Position numbers and translations under genes: made by a program
Part shown: positions 29,830 through 40,759 of the stretch, piece after piece
Position numbering within the stretch: the first letter of the stretch is position 1
Layout: every line of letters begins with the position of its first letter
The notes under the pieces: model-generated
Seen by the model: only the letters and a program-made list of their open reading frames with translations
The model's database searches: none
Told to the model about the DNA's origin: nothing
Source: Acanthosoma haemorrhoidale
Taxonomy: Eukaryota; Arthropoda; Insecta; Hemiptera; Acanthosomatidae
DNA: 64,000 nt
Reading direction: 5' to 3'
Assembly: GCA_930367205.1 (NCBI GenBank)
Contig: CAKNEZ010000002.1
Location: forward strand, 1,742,745-1,806,744

Positions 29830-32361
29830 GCAGTGGGAGTAGACCGGATTGCCATAACGAACCGGACCGTTACTTGGAACACTACTCTCTATTCTCTCTC
29901 TGCACTGGCTTTGCAACTTTATTGAAACCGTGGTCTTCTCATTGAACTACTTCTGCATCTTTCTCTCCTTACCTCGCTAGTTTTTAGTCCGGCGTTGTCA
30001 GACCAGACCCCAAATTTTCCTATTGGGAATCTCTGCCTTCGTCTGGCTAAAACTAGCATCTCCTTAGGAGAGACCTCTCCCTCGTGGACAATAGTTGCCC
30101 AGGCCCTACAAACTTACCTCGTAGCGTTTCCTACCAGTCTGCTTTTCTCCGGTTCACACTCGCATTTGGGATCCACACGGTTTTTGCCTACCCTTAGAAA
30201 CCGAGTGTGAATTCGTGGTCATTCCGAGAGCACATAAACTACCTATAAACCTACCCTGTACCTCTTCTCCGGAACATAGTGATTTGTAGGGGCACACACG
30301 TTCTAAAGATCTTATAGAGTCAGATCTAAGTGAATTGAACCTGCCTGCCGATTAGGTTGGCAGCCAGGGTGAAAGACCACAGGTTCCCCAGATTTATCTC
30401 TTATTGGGCACTCGCCGGACGGCGGCTAAGAGGTTGTGGTGACCCTAGCCCACGGCGGGCGTCTCCTCCCCACCTTGGGGATCCTCAAATCCGATAACGC
30501 CCGACCAAGATGAAGATATACATATTTAGTCATATTGTAGAATATATAGCTCGTAAAATTCTATTTAAACCAAGTTATTCAAATGGCAAACAACATCTCT
30601 GGCTCAACACATTCATGCAATTATCCATAGAAATTGAAGTAGCATCGCCTATAGATATACTGTGGATGCCTCGTTATTATAACTCCAAAAACTGGCCAGC
30701 AATCACGCCTCGAGTCAGCTCATCATCACCTATTAAACCTCCATTCAGTCCGTACTGCTACTACATTGCATTAAGTTAGTCACGGAGCCAGGGTTAGAGC
30801 TCTCTGCGAACACTGATTCAGTTTCGAATCATTATTGCCGCGTTTAAATTTCGGGAAATCCTAAAAATTTTTATGATCTATATTGGCAATTTTATTTTAG
30901 GATAGGAGGGGGCCGTTCTCATAGCGCAATTAAAAATATCTTTTTTAAATAACTTTAAAAATTATCTAATATTGAAGTATTCAAATATCTTGTAACTATA
31001 TAAATGCATTGTTAAAAAGAAAATCTCCTAGCGATACAAAAAAAAATTAAATTAATTTAGCGTTTTGCTGGCCTTGGAGAAACTACGCCCATATGATTAG
31101 CAGAATATTCCTCGTAAAGACGTAATTTAATACACTACTCATATATGAATCCACGTTTATTGGCAATGCACGAAAAGAGCTGACTGTTGTTCCTCAATCC
31201 TACTCTATTATCAGATATTCCTTTGGATCGCTACATTACTTAACATATTCAAACACAAATGCCTGCTTAAAACCCCCCTCCAGAATCCACAATACATTCT
31301 AACCGATAGTCCGCCTTAATTCGTTTAAGACTTTATGGAACATCCATGAGAAAAGCATTCCGAACCTCTACCCAAAGAGGATCGAAGATTAATTTAACAG
31401 TAGGGCTCAACAAGGTATCGGGTGGTTTGTTTATGGAAACCACCCTTTGCCTGTTGGGCGAAGCCTAAAAGGCAACGAGTCCACGGTTGTGCCTCCTGGG
31501 TGGACATGGAAACCAACCGATATTACAAAAAGACTTATTTTTGAAAAGTTTTACATTTTATTTAAGTGAGGTGTAAGACTGTCTAAAACCTCAAAAAAAT
31601 GTGCAACATATTGTTTCATTTTTTTATGAATCCTTTGAATTATATTCATTTTACGTACATAACTTCGGTTTCTTTCAATGATAGTAAGTATTATAACAAA
31701 GTAAAGGCTGGATCAATCAGAGGAAGTGATATATCTTCCGAAAATACTTAAAGAACATTAATATATTCAGTCCTCATTTGATATCTATACATTTGTTTTT
31801 TTATTCATTAGTGATTTCATCCTGGAATACATTTAATTTATCTACCTAACGGGTCCTACAAATGTTGAGACGACTAAAGGCCCAATGTAATTGAAGTATA
31901 GTCAAAGGACCCATAGATTGTTGTTGGCAACAAAAAAAGTGAGGAATTTGGGTCAGCTTAAAATTGCCCTTCGCCAGTAAGGCTTTAGCTATACTAAAAC
32001 TAAATACATCGTAATATGAGTTGGCTTTCTTTTCAATTCACAATTGGCTACAGTACATTACTAAGAAGTATGTTACTGTGGTTTTCATTGAGCAACAGCA
32101 ACATTGATAAGCAATTATTTATTATAAGCAATTATCGATTGCACGCAAACGTTTTTTTTGTCCCAGAGATCGATTACATCACCTACATTCGATAATTCAC
32201 TAACTGAAACTAAAAATTCGCAATCAACCAAAAAAAAGTCTTCATTGATTCTTTATAAGATTGTTGTGGCCACCTCTTAATTATAAATAATTAAATGTTC
32301 CCCTCTTCTCGAATCATATTATACCTGTCTATGTTTCCATATTGGTTGTTAATAAAGATTA
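29745..32361 (+). repeat. Macrosatellite unit U10 (complete, 2617 bp)
   Basis: 89-codon ORF at 30510-30779 with a private Trp to Ser. The 62-codon ORF starting at 32017 is frameshifted by a T-run of eight rather than nine. The unit interrupts the VDILR run of U6-U9 and U11. Confidence 0.97.
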
Positions 32362-32446
32362 TGACGTCAGTGAGTGTAGGGGGGGAGCTAGTGTGGTGGG
32401 GGCCCATCCCAACTTCTTCTAGCCACCTGGTGGCCCGGCTATATAA
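32351..32446 (+). promoter_or_regulatory. Poly(A)/CRE/TATA module entering U11
   Basis: AATAAA 32351-32356, CRE 32362-32369, G7, one change before the palindrome (CCCAACTTC), TATATAA 32440-32446. Confidence 0.7.
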
Positions 32447-34980
32447 GCAGTGGGAGTAGACCGGATTGCCATAACGAACCGGACCGTCACTTGGAACACT
32501 ACTCTCTATTCTCTCTCTACACTGGCTTTGCAACTTTATTGAAACCGTGGTCTTCTCATTGAACTACTTCTGCATCTTTCTCTCCTTACCTCGCTATCTT
32601 TTAGTCCGGCGTTGTCAGACCAGACCCCAAATTTTCCTATTGGGAATCTCTGCCTTCGTCTGGCTAAAACTAGCATCTCCTTAGGAGAGACCTCTCCCTC
32701 GTGGACAATAGTTGCCCAGGCCCTACAAACTTACCTCGTAGCGTTTCCTACCAGTCTGCTTTTCTCCGGTTCACACTCGCATTTGGGATCCACACGGTTT
32801 TTGCTTACCCTTAGAAACCGAGTGTGAATTCGTGGTCATTCCGAGAGCACATAAACTACCTATAAACCTACCCTGTACCTCTTCTCCGGAACATAGTGAT
32901 TTGTAGGGGCACACACGTTCTAAAGATCTTATAGAGTCAGATCTAAGTGAATTGAACCTGCCTGCCGATTAGGTTGGCAGCCAGGGTGAAAGACCACAGG
33001 TTCCCCAGATTTATCTCTTATTGGGCGCTCGCCGGACGGCGGCTAAGAGGTTGTGGTGACCCTAGCCCACGGCGGGCGTCTCCTCCCCACCTTGGGGATC
33101 CTCAAATCCGATAACGCCCGACCAAGATGAAGATATACATATTTAGTCATATTGTAGAATATATAGCTCGTAAAATTCTATTTAAACCAAGTTATTCAAA
33201 TGGCAAACAACATCTCTGGCTCAACACATTCATGCAATTATCCATAGAAATTGAAGTAGCATGGCCTGTAGATATACTGCGGATGCCTCGTTATTCTAAC
33301 TCCAAAAACTGGCCAGCAATCACGCCTCGAGTCAGCTCATCATCACCTATTAAACCTCCATTCTGTCCGTACTGCTACTACATTGCATTAAGTTAGTCGC
33401 GGAGCCAGGGTTAGAGCTCTCTGCGAACACTGATTCAGTTTCGAATCATTATTGTCGCGTTTAAATTTCGGGAAATCCTAAAAATTTTTATGATCTATAT
33501 TGGCAATTTTATTTTAGGATAGGAGGGGGGCCGTTCTCATAGCGCAATTAAAAATATCTTTTTTAAATAACTTTAAAAATTATCTAATATTGAAGGATTC
33601 AAATATCTTGTAACTATATAAATGCATTGTTGAAAAGAAAATCTCCTAGCCATACAAAAAAAAATTAAATTAATTTAGCGTTTTGCTGGCCTTGGAGAAA
33701 CTACGCCCATATGATTAGCAGAATATTCCTCGTAAAGACGTAATTTAATACACTACTCATATATGAATCCACGTTTATTGGCAATGCACGAAAAGAGCTG
33801 ACTGTTGTTCCTCAATCCTACTCTATTATCAGATATTCCTTTGGATCGCTACATTACTTAACATATTCAAACACAAATGCCTGCTTAAAACCCCCCTCCA
33901 GAATCCACAATACATTCTAACCGATAGGCCGCCTTAATTCGTTTAAGACTTTATGGAACATCCATGAGAAAAGCATTCCGAACCTCTACCCAAAGAGGAT
34001 CGAAGATTAATTTAACAGTAGGGCTCAACAAGGTATCGGGTGGTTTGTTTATGGAAACCACCCTTTGCCTGTTGGGCGAAGCCTAAAAGGCAACGAGTCC
34101 ACGGTTGTGCCTCCTGGGCGGACATGGAAACCAACCGATATTACAAAAAGACTTATTTTTGAAAAGTTTTACATTTTATTTAAGTAAGGTGTAAGACTGT
34201 CTAAAACCTCAAAAAAATGTGCAACATATTGTTTCATTTTTTTATGAATCCTTTGAATTATATTCATTTTACGTACATAACTTCGGTTTCTTTCAATGAT
34301 AGTAAGTATTATAACAAAGTAAAGGCTGGATCAATCAGAGGAAGTGATATATCTTCCGAAAATACTTAAAGAACATTAATATATTCAGTCCTCATTTGAT
34401 ATCTATACATTTGTTTTTTTATTCATTAGTGATTTCATCCTGGAATACATTTAATTTATCTACCTAACGGGTCCTACAAATGTTGAGACGACTAAAGGCC
34501 CAATGTAATTGAAGTATAGTCAAAGGACCCATAGATTGTTGTTGGCAACAAAAAAAGTGAGGAATTTGGGTCAGCTTAAAATTGCCCTTCGCCAGTAAGG
34601 CTTTAGCTATACTAAAACTAAATACATCGTAATATGAGTTGGCTATCTTTTCAATTCACAATTGGCTACAGTACATTACTAAGAAGTATGTTACTGTGGT
34701 TTTCATTGAGCAACAGCAACATTGATAAGCAATTATTTATTATAAGCAATTATCCATTGCACGCAAACGTTTTTTTTTGTCCCAGAGATCGATTACATCA
34801 CCTACATTCGATAATTCACTAACTGAAACTAAAAATTCGCAATCAACAAAAAAAAAGTCTTCATTGATTCTTTATAAGATTGTTGTGGCCACCTCTTAAT
34901 TATAAATAATTAAATGTTCCCCTCTTCTCGAATCATATTATACCTGTCTATGTTTCCATATTGGTTGTTAATAAAGATTA
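32362..34980 (+). repeat. Macrosatellite unit U11 (complete, 2619 bp)
   Basis: ORFs at 33127-33396 and 34634-34822. The proximal half matches U8 and U9 (VDILR, Tyr to Ser, CCTAGCCATAC), while the distal half has the common TACATAAC and CCAACCGAT. It therefore looks like a switch from one unit type to another. Confidence 0.97.
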
Positions 34981-35065
34981 TGACGTCAGTGAGTGTAGGG
35001 GGGGAGCTAGTGTGGTGGGGGCCCATCCCGACTTCTTCTAGCCACCTGGTGGCCCGGCTATATAA
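34970..35065 (+). promoter_or_regulatory. Poly(A)/CRE/TATA module entering U12
   Basis: AATAAA 34970-34975, CRE 34981-34988, G7, TATATAA 35059-35065. Confidence 0.7.
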
Positions 35066-37626
35066 GCAGTGGGAGTAGACCGGATTGCCATAACGAACCG
35101 GACCGTCACTTGGAACACTACTCTCTATTCTCTCTCTGCACTGGCTTTGCAACTTTATTGAAACCGTGGTCTTCTCATTGAACTACTTCTGCATCTTTCT
35201 CTCCTTACCTCGCTATCTTTTAGTCCGGCGTTGTCAGACCAGACCCCAAATTTTCCTATTGGGAATCTCTGCCTTCGTCTGGCTAAAACTAGCATCTCCT
35301 TAGGAGAGACCTCTCCCTCGTGGACAATAGTTGCCCAGGCCCTACAAACTTACCTCGTAGCGTTTCCTACCGGTCTGCTTTTCTCCGGTTCACACTCGCA
35401 TTTGGGATCCACACGGTTTTTGCCTACCCTTAGAAACCGAGTGTGAATTCGTGGTCATTCCGAGAGCACATAAACTACCTATAAACCTACCCTGTACCTC
35501 TTCTCCGGAACATAGTGATTTGTAGGGGCACACACGTTCTAAAGATCTTATAGAGTCAGATCTAAGTGAATTGAACCTGCCTGCCGATTAGGTTGGCAGC
35601 CAGGGTGAAAGACCACAGGTTCCCCAGATTTATCTCTTATTGGGCGCTCGCCGGACGGCGGCTAAGAGGTTGTGGTGACCCTAGCCCATGGCGGGCGTCT
35701 CCTCCCCACCTTTCCTCCCCCGTTTAAGGGGTTTAAGGGGAGGGGATCCTCAAATCCGATAACGCCCGACCAAGATGAAGATATACATATTTAGTCATAT
35801 TGTAGAATATATAGCTCGTAAAATTCTATTTAAACCAAGTTATTCAAATGGCAAACAACATCTCTGGCTCAACACATTCATGCAATTATCCATAGAAATT
35901 GAAGTAGCATGGCCTATAGATATACTGTGGATGCCTCGTTATTATAACTCCAAAAACTGGCCAGCAATCACGCCTCAAGTCAGCTCATCATCACCTATTA
36001 AACCTCCATTCTGTCCGTACTGCTACTACATTGCATTAAGTTAGTCGCGGAGCCAGGGTTAGAGCTCTCTGCGAACACTGATTCAGTTTCGAATCATTTG
36101 CCCCGTTTAAAATTCGGGAAATCCTAAAAATTTTTATGATCTATATTGGCAATTTTATTTTAGGATAGGAGGGGGGCCGTTCTCATAGCGCAATTAAAGA
36201 TATCTTTTTTAAATAACTTTCAAAATTATCTAATATTGAAGGATTCAAATATCTTGTAACTATATAAATGCATTGTTGAAAAGAAAATCTCCTAGCAATA
36301 CAAAAAAAAATTAAATTAATTTAGCGTTTTGCTGGCCTTGGGGAAACTACGCCCATATGATTAGCAGAATATTCCTCGTAAAGACGTAATTTAATACACT
36401 ACTCATATATGAATCCACGTTTATTGGCAATGCACGAAAAGAGCTGACTGTTGTTCCTCAATCCTACTCTATTATCAGATATTCTTTTGGATCGCTACAT
36501 TACTTAACATATTCAAACACAAATGCCTGCTTAAAACCCCCCTCCAGAATCCACAATACATTCTAACCGATAGGCCGCCTTAATTCGTTTAAGACTTTAT
36601 GGAACATCCATGAGAAAAGCATTCCGAACCTCTACCCAAAGAGGATCGAAGATTAATTTAACAGTAGGGCTCAACAAGGTATCGGGTGGTTTGTTTATGG
36701 AAACCACCCTTTGCCTGTTGGGCGAAGCCTAAAAGGCAACGAGTCCACGGTTGTGCCTCCTGGGCGGACATGGAAACCAACCGATATTACAAAAAGACTT
36801 ATTTTTGAAAAGTTTTACATTTTATTTAAGTAAGGTGTAAGACTGTCTAAAACCTCAAAAAAATGTGCAACATATTGTTTCATTTTTTTATGAATCCTTT
36901 GAATTATATTCATTTTACGTACATAACTTCGGTTTCTTTCAATGATAGTAAGTATTATAACAAAGTAAAGGCTGGATCAATCAGAGGAAGTGATATATCT
37001 TCCGAAAATACTTAAAGAACATTAATATATTCAGTCCTCATTTGATATCTATACATTTGTTTTATTATTCATTAGTGATTTCTTCCTGGAATACATTTAA
37101 TTTTTCTACCTAACGGGTCCTACAAATGTTGAGACGACTAAAGGCCCAATGTAATTGAAGTATAGTCAAAGGACCCATAGATTGTTGTTGGCAACAAAAA
37201 AAGTGAGGAATTTGGGTCAGCTTAAAATTGCCCTTCGCCAGTAAGGCTTTAGCTATACTAAAACTAAATACATCGTAATATGAGTTGGCTATCTTTTCAA
37301 TTCACAATTGGCTACAGTACATTACTAAGAAGTATGTTACTGTGGTTTTCATTGAGCAACAGCAACATTGATAAGCAATTATTTATTATAAGCAATTATC
37401 CATTGCACGCAAACGTTTTTTTTTGTCCCAGAGATCGATTACATCACCTACATTCGATAATTCACTAACTGAAACTAAAAATTCGCAATCAACAAAAAAA
37501 AAGTCTTCATTGATTCTTTATAAGATTGTTGTGGATACCTCTTAATTATAAATAATTAAATGTTCCCCTCTTCTCGAATCATATTATACCTGTCTATGTT
37601 TCCATATTGGTTGTTAATAAAGATTA
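34981..37626 (+). repeat. Macrosatellite unit U12 (complete, 2646 bp)
   Basis: The longest ordinary unit, because of a 29-bp insertion at 35713-35741. ORFs at 35775-36044 (Arg to Gln) and 37280-37468. It shares CCGGTCTGC with U8 and U9. Its last 300 bp form the left arm of the palindrome shared with U13. Confidence 0.97.
35713..35741 (+). repeat. 29-bp palindromic insertion in U12 hairpin loop
   Basis: Only U12 has this insertion. It contains two tandem copies of TTTAAGGGG (35723-35740), and CCTCCCC (35714-35720) can pair with GGGGAGG (35737-35743). It lies in the apical loop of the CCCC/GGGG hairpin, so it lengthens the foldback rather than destroying it. Confidence 0.85.
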
Positions 37627-37634
37627 TGACGTCA
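37616..37634 (+). promoter_or_regulatory. Poly(A) signal and CRE of U13, no forward TATA
   Basis: AATAAA 37616-37621 and CRE 37627-37634 are present, followed by G7. The forward TATA box and leader are missing because the inverted segment starts at 37683. Confidence 0.75.
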
Positions 37635-37682
37635 GTGAGTGTAGGGGGGGAGCTAGTGTGGTGGGGGCCCATCCCGACTTCT

Positions 37683-38130
37683 AGTAGTGTTTCAAGTGGC
37701 GGTCCGGTTCGTTATGGCAATCCGGTCTACTCCCACTGCTTATATAGCCGGGCCACCAGGTGGCTAGAAGAAGTCGGGATGGGCCCCCACCGCACTAGCT
37801 CCCCCCCCCTACACTCACTGACGTCATAATCTTTATTAACAACCAATATGGAAACATAGACAGGTATAATATGATTAGAGAAGAGGGGAACATTTAATTA
37901 TTTATAATTAAGAGGTGGCCACAACAATCTTATAAAGAATCAATGAAGACTTTTTTTTTGTTGATTGCGAATTTTTAGTTTCAGTTAGTGAATTATCGAA
38001 TGTAGGTGATGTAATCGATCTCTGGGACAAAAAAAAACGTTTGCGTGCAATGGATAATTGCTTATAATAAATAATTGCTTATCAATGTTGCTGATGCTCA
38101 ATGAAAACCACAGTAACATACTTCTTAGTA
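37683..38130 (-). repeat. Inverted unit fragment carrying a reversed promoter
   Basis: A reverse-complement copy of the segment that normally runs from the 62-codon ORF to just past the TATA box. Diagnostic variants (reverse-complemented GAGCATCAGC, TCTCTAATC, GTGCGGTGG, CCGCCACTTGAAAC) match U15-U17, about 10-14 kb downstream, rather than neighbouring U12. Both junctions are sharp. A few shared bases (AG) at the left junction could be microhomology. Confidence 0.9.
37740..37826 (-). promoter_or_regulatory. Reversed CRE/TATA promoter facing U12
   Basis: On the minus strand: CRE at 37819-37826, C-run (G9 on the minus strand), palindrome, TATATAA at 37740-37746. All core elements are intact. 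Transcription from it would run leftward into the 3' end of U12, antisense to the rest of the array. Confidence 0.65.
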
Positions 38131-40416
38131 AAACTAGCATCTCCTTAGGAGAGACCTCTCCCTCGTGGACAATAGTTGCCCAGGCCCTACAAACTTACCT
38201 CGTAGCGTTTCCTACCAGTCTGCTTTTCTCCGGTTCACACTCGCATTTGGGATCCACACGGTTTTTGCCTACCCTGAGAAACCGAGTGTGAATTCGTGGT
38301 CATTCCGAGAGCACATAAACTACCTATAAACCTACCCTGTACCTCTTCTCCGGAACATAGTGCTTTGTAGGGGCACACACGTTCTAAAGATCTTATAGAG
38401 TCAGATCTAAGTGAATTGAACCTGCCTGCCGATTAGGTTGGCAGCCAGGGTGAAAGACCACAGGTTCCCCAGATTTATCTCTTATTGGGTGCTCGCCGGA
38501 CGGCGGCTAAGAGGTTGTGGTGACCCTAGCCCACGGCGGGCGTCTCTTCCCCACCTTGGGGATCCTCAAATCCGATAACGCCCGACCAAGATGAAGATAT
38601 ACATATTTAGTCATATTGTAGAATATATAGCTCGTAAAATTCTATTCAAACCAAGTTATTCAAATGGCAAACAACATCTCTGGCTCAACACATTCATGCA
38701 ATTATCCATAGAAATTGAAGTAGCATGGCCTATAGATACACTTTGGATGCCTCGTTATTATAACTCCAAAAACTGGCCAGCAATCACGCCTCGAGTCAGC
38801 TCATCGTCACCTATTAAACCTCCATTCAGTCCGTACTGCTACTACATTGCATCAAGTTAGTCGCGGAGCCAGGGTTCGGGATCTCTGCGAACACTGATTC
38901 AGTTTCGAATCATTATTGCCGCGTTTAAATTTCGGGAAATCCTAAAAATTTTTATGATCTATATTGGCAATTTTATTTTAGGATAGGAGGGGGGCCGTTC
39001 TCATAGCGCAATTAAAAATATTTTTTTTTAAATAACTTTAAAAATTATCTAATATTGAAGGATTCAAATATCTTGTAACTATATAAATGCATTGTTGAAA
39101 AGAAAATCCCCTAGCAATAAAAAAAAAAATTAAATTAATTTAGCGTTTTGCTGGCCTTGGAGAAACTACGCCCATATGATTAGAAGAATATTCCTCGTAA
39201 AGACGTAATTTAATACACTACTCATATATGAATCCACGTTTATAGGCAATGCACGAAAAGAGCTGACTGTTGTTCCTCAATCCTACTCTATTATCAGATA
39301 TTCCTTTGGATCGCTACATTACTTAACATATTCAAACACAAATGCCTGCTTAAAACCCTCCTCCAGAATCCACAATACATTCTAACCGATAGGCCGCCTT
39401 AATTCGTTTAAGACTTTATGGAACATCCATGAGAAAATCATTCCAAACCTCTACCCAAAGAGGATCGAAGATTAATTTAACAGTAGGGCTCAACAAGGTA
39501 TCGGGTGGTTTGTTTATGGAAACCACCCTTTGCCTGTTGGGCGAAGCCTAAAAGGCAACGAGTCCACGGTTGTGCCTCCTGGGCGGACATGGAAACCAAC
39601 CGATATTACAAAAAGACTTATTTTTGAAAAGTTTTACATTTTATTTAAGTAAGGTGTAAGACTGTCTAAAACCTCAAAAAATGTGCAACATATTGTTTCA
39701 TTTTTTTATGAATCCTTTGAATTATATTCATTTTACGTACATAACTTTGGTTTCTTTCTATGATAGTAAGTATTATAACAAAGTAAAGGCTGGATCAATC
39801 AGAAGAAGTGAAATATCTTCCGAAAATACTTAAATAACATTAATATATTCAGTCCTCATTTGATATCTATACATTTGTTTTATTATTCATTAGTGATTTC
39901 ATCCTGGAATACATTTAATTTATCTACCTAACGGGTCCTACAAATGTTGAGACGACTAAAGGCTTAATGTAATTGAAGTATAGTCAAAGGACCCATAGAT
40001 TGTTGTTGGCAACAAAAAAAGTGAGGAATTTGGGTCAGCTTAAAATTGCCCTTCGCCAGTAAGGCTTTAGCTATACTAAAACTAAATACATCGTAATATG
40101 AGTTGGCTTTCTTTTCAATTCACAATTGGTTACAGTACATTACTAAGAAGTATGTTACTGTGGTTTTCATTGAGCAACAGCAACATTGATAAGCAATTAT
40201 TTATTATAAGCAATTATCCATTGCACGCAAACGTTTTTTTTTGTCCCAGAGATCGATTACATCACCTACATTCGATAATTCACTAACTGAAACTAAAAAT
40301 TCGCAATCAACAAAAAAAAAGTCTTCATTGATTATTTATAAGATTGTTGTGGCCACCTCTTAATTATGAATAGTTAAAAGTTCCCCTCTTCTCGAATCAT
40401 ATTATACCTGTCTATG

Positions 40417-40420
40417 TTTC
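40417..40420 (+). repeat. Gypsy target-site duplication, left copy
   Basis: TTTC, matched by TTTC at 44459-44462. In most units the sequence runs uninterrupted through this point as TATGTTTCCATATTGG or TATGTTTCAATATTGG. Confidence 0.85.
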
Positions 40421-40606
40421 TGTGGGATATTGAGCGATAAATTGTGTTGTGTTGTCCAACCTGAGGGATAACAGTGTTGGATCCTCTACGTTTTGTTATT
40501 ATGATTAATTAAGAATGTTGTTTATGAACATGTACCTTGTGTATAAAAGTAAAATAAACGTGTGTTATTAATTCAACAAATGTTTCATTGTGCCGAAATC
40601 CTTTAG
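40421..40606 (+). repeat. Gypsy 5' LTR
   Basis: 186 bp, starting with TGTGGG. It contains a TATA box TATAAAAG at 40542-40549 and AATAAA at 40553-40558, only a few bases apart. The end is set by the primer-binding site starting at 40607. Confidence 0.93.
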
Positions 40607-40625
40607 TGGTGACGAGGATGGGATT
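40607..40625 (+). other. Primer-binding site, tRNA-Ser
   Basis: The 19 bases directly after the LTR are complementary to the 3' end of animal tRNA-Ser(GCT), whose acceptor starts GACGAGG. Only the position facing the discriminator base departs, giving a possible G-U wobble. I recognised this from memory of the tRNA, not by a search. Confidence 0.75.
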
Positions 40626-40759
40626 GCCGTCCACATGATTCGTTCGTGTTTACGCGTTAACGGAGTGTAGTTTTGAGTTTCTACAATTCGTGTTTTCGGT
40701 GACGTTACATCGTGGACGACATTCAAAAGGTCTCGATTTTATTTAAATTGAAGACAGAA

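Larger units (their letters stand above)
37323..38130. repeat. Long palindrome across the U12/U13 boundary
   Basis: The left arm (37323-37682) and right arm (37769-38130) are inverted copies of about 360 bp separated by an 86-bp spacer. The arms differ at fewer than about ten positions that I can see, including a G7 against C9 run. An RNA reading through would fold into a long double-stranded hairpin. It arose when an inverted unit fragment replaced the start of U13. Confidence 0.93.
37627..40420 (+). repeat. Macrosatellite unit U13, rearranged
   Basis: Three pieces: forward 37627-37682, inverted 37683-38130, forward 38131-40420. About 240 bp of normal U13 (end of promoter to leader) is missing and 448 bp of inverted sequence takes its place. 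ORFs at 38591-38860 (Ile to Thr, Leu to Ser) and 40098-40286. It carries many private changes (for example GGGTTCGGGATC near 38875). It is cut by the gypsy element 56 bp before its poly(A) signal, which is now at 44476. Confidence 0.93.

Noticed and set aside
29674..29916. Minus-strand frame of 65-81 codons across the promoter module, seen in several units
   Set aside because: It is open only when the G-run has a suitable length and simply reads the promoter backwards.
37560..37829. Forward 89-codon frame across the U12/U13 boundary
   Set aside because: It reads through the palindrome and is a by-product of the inversion.
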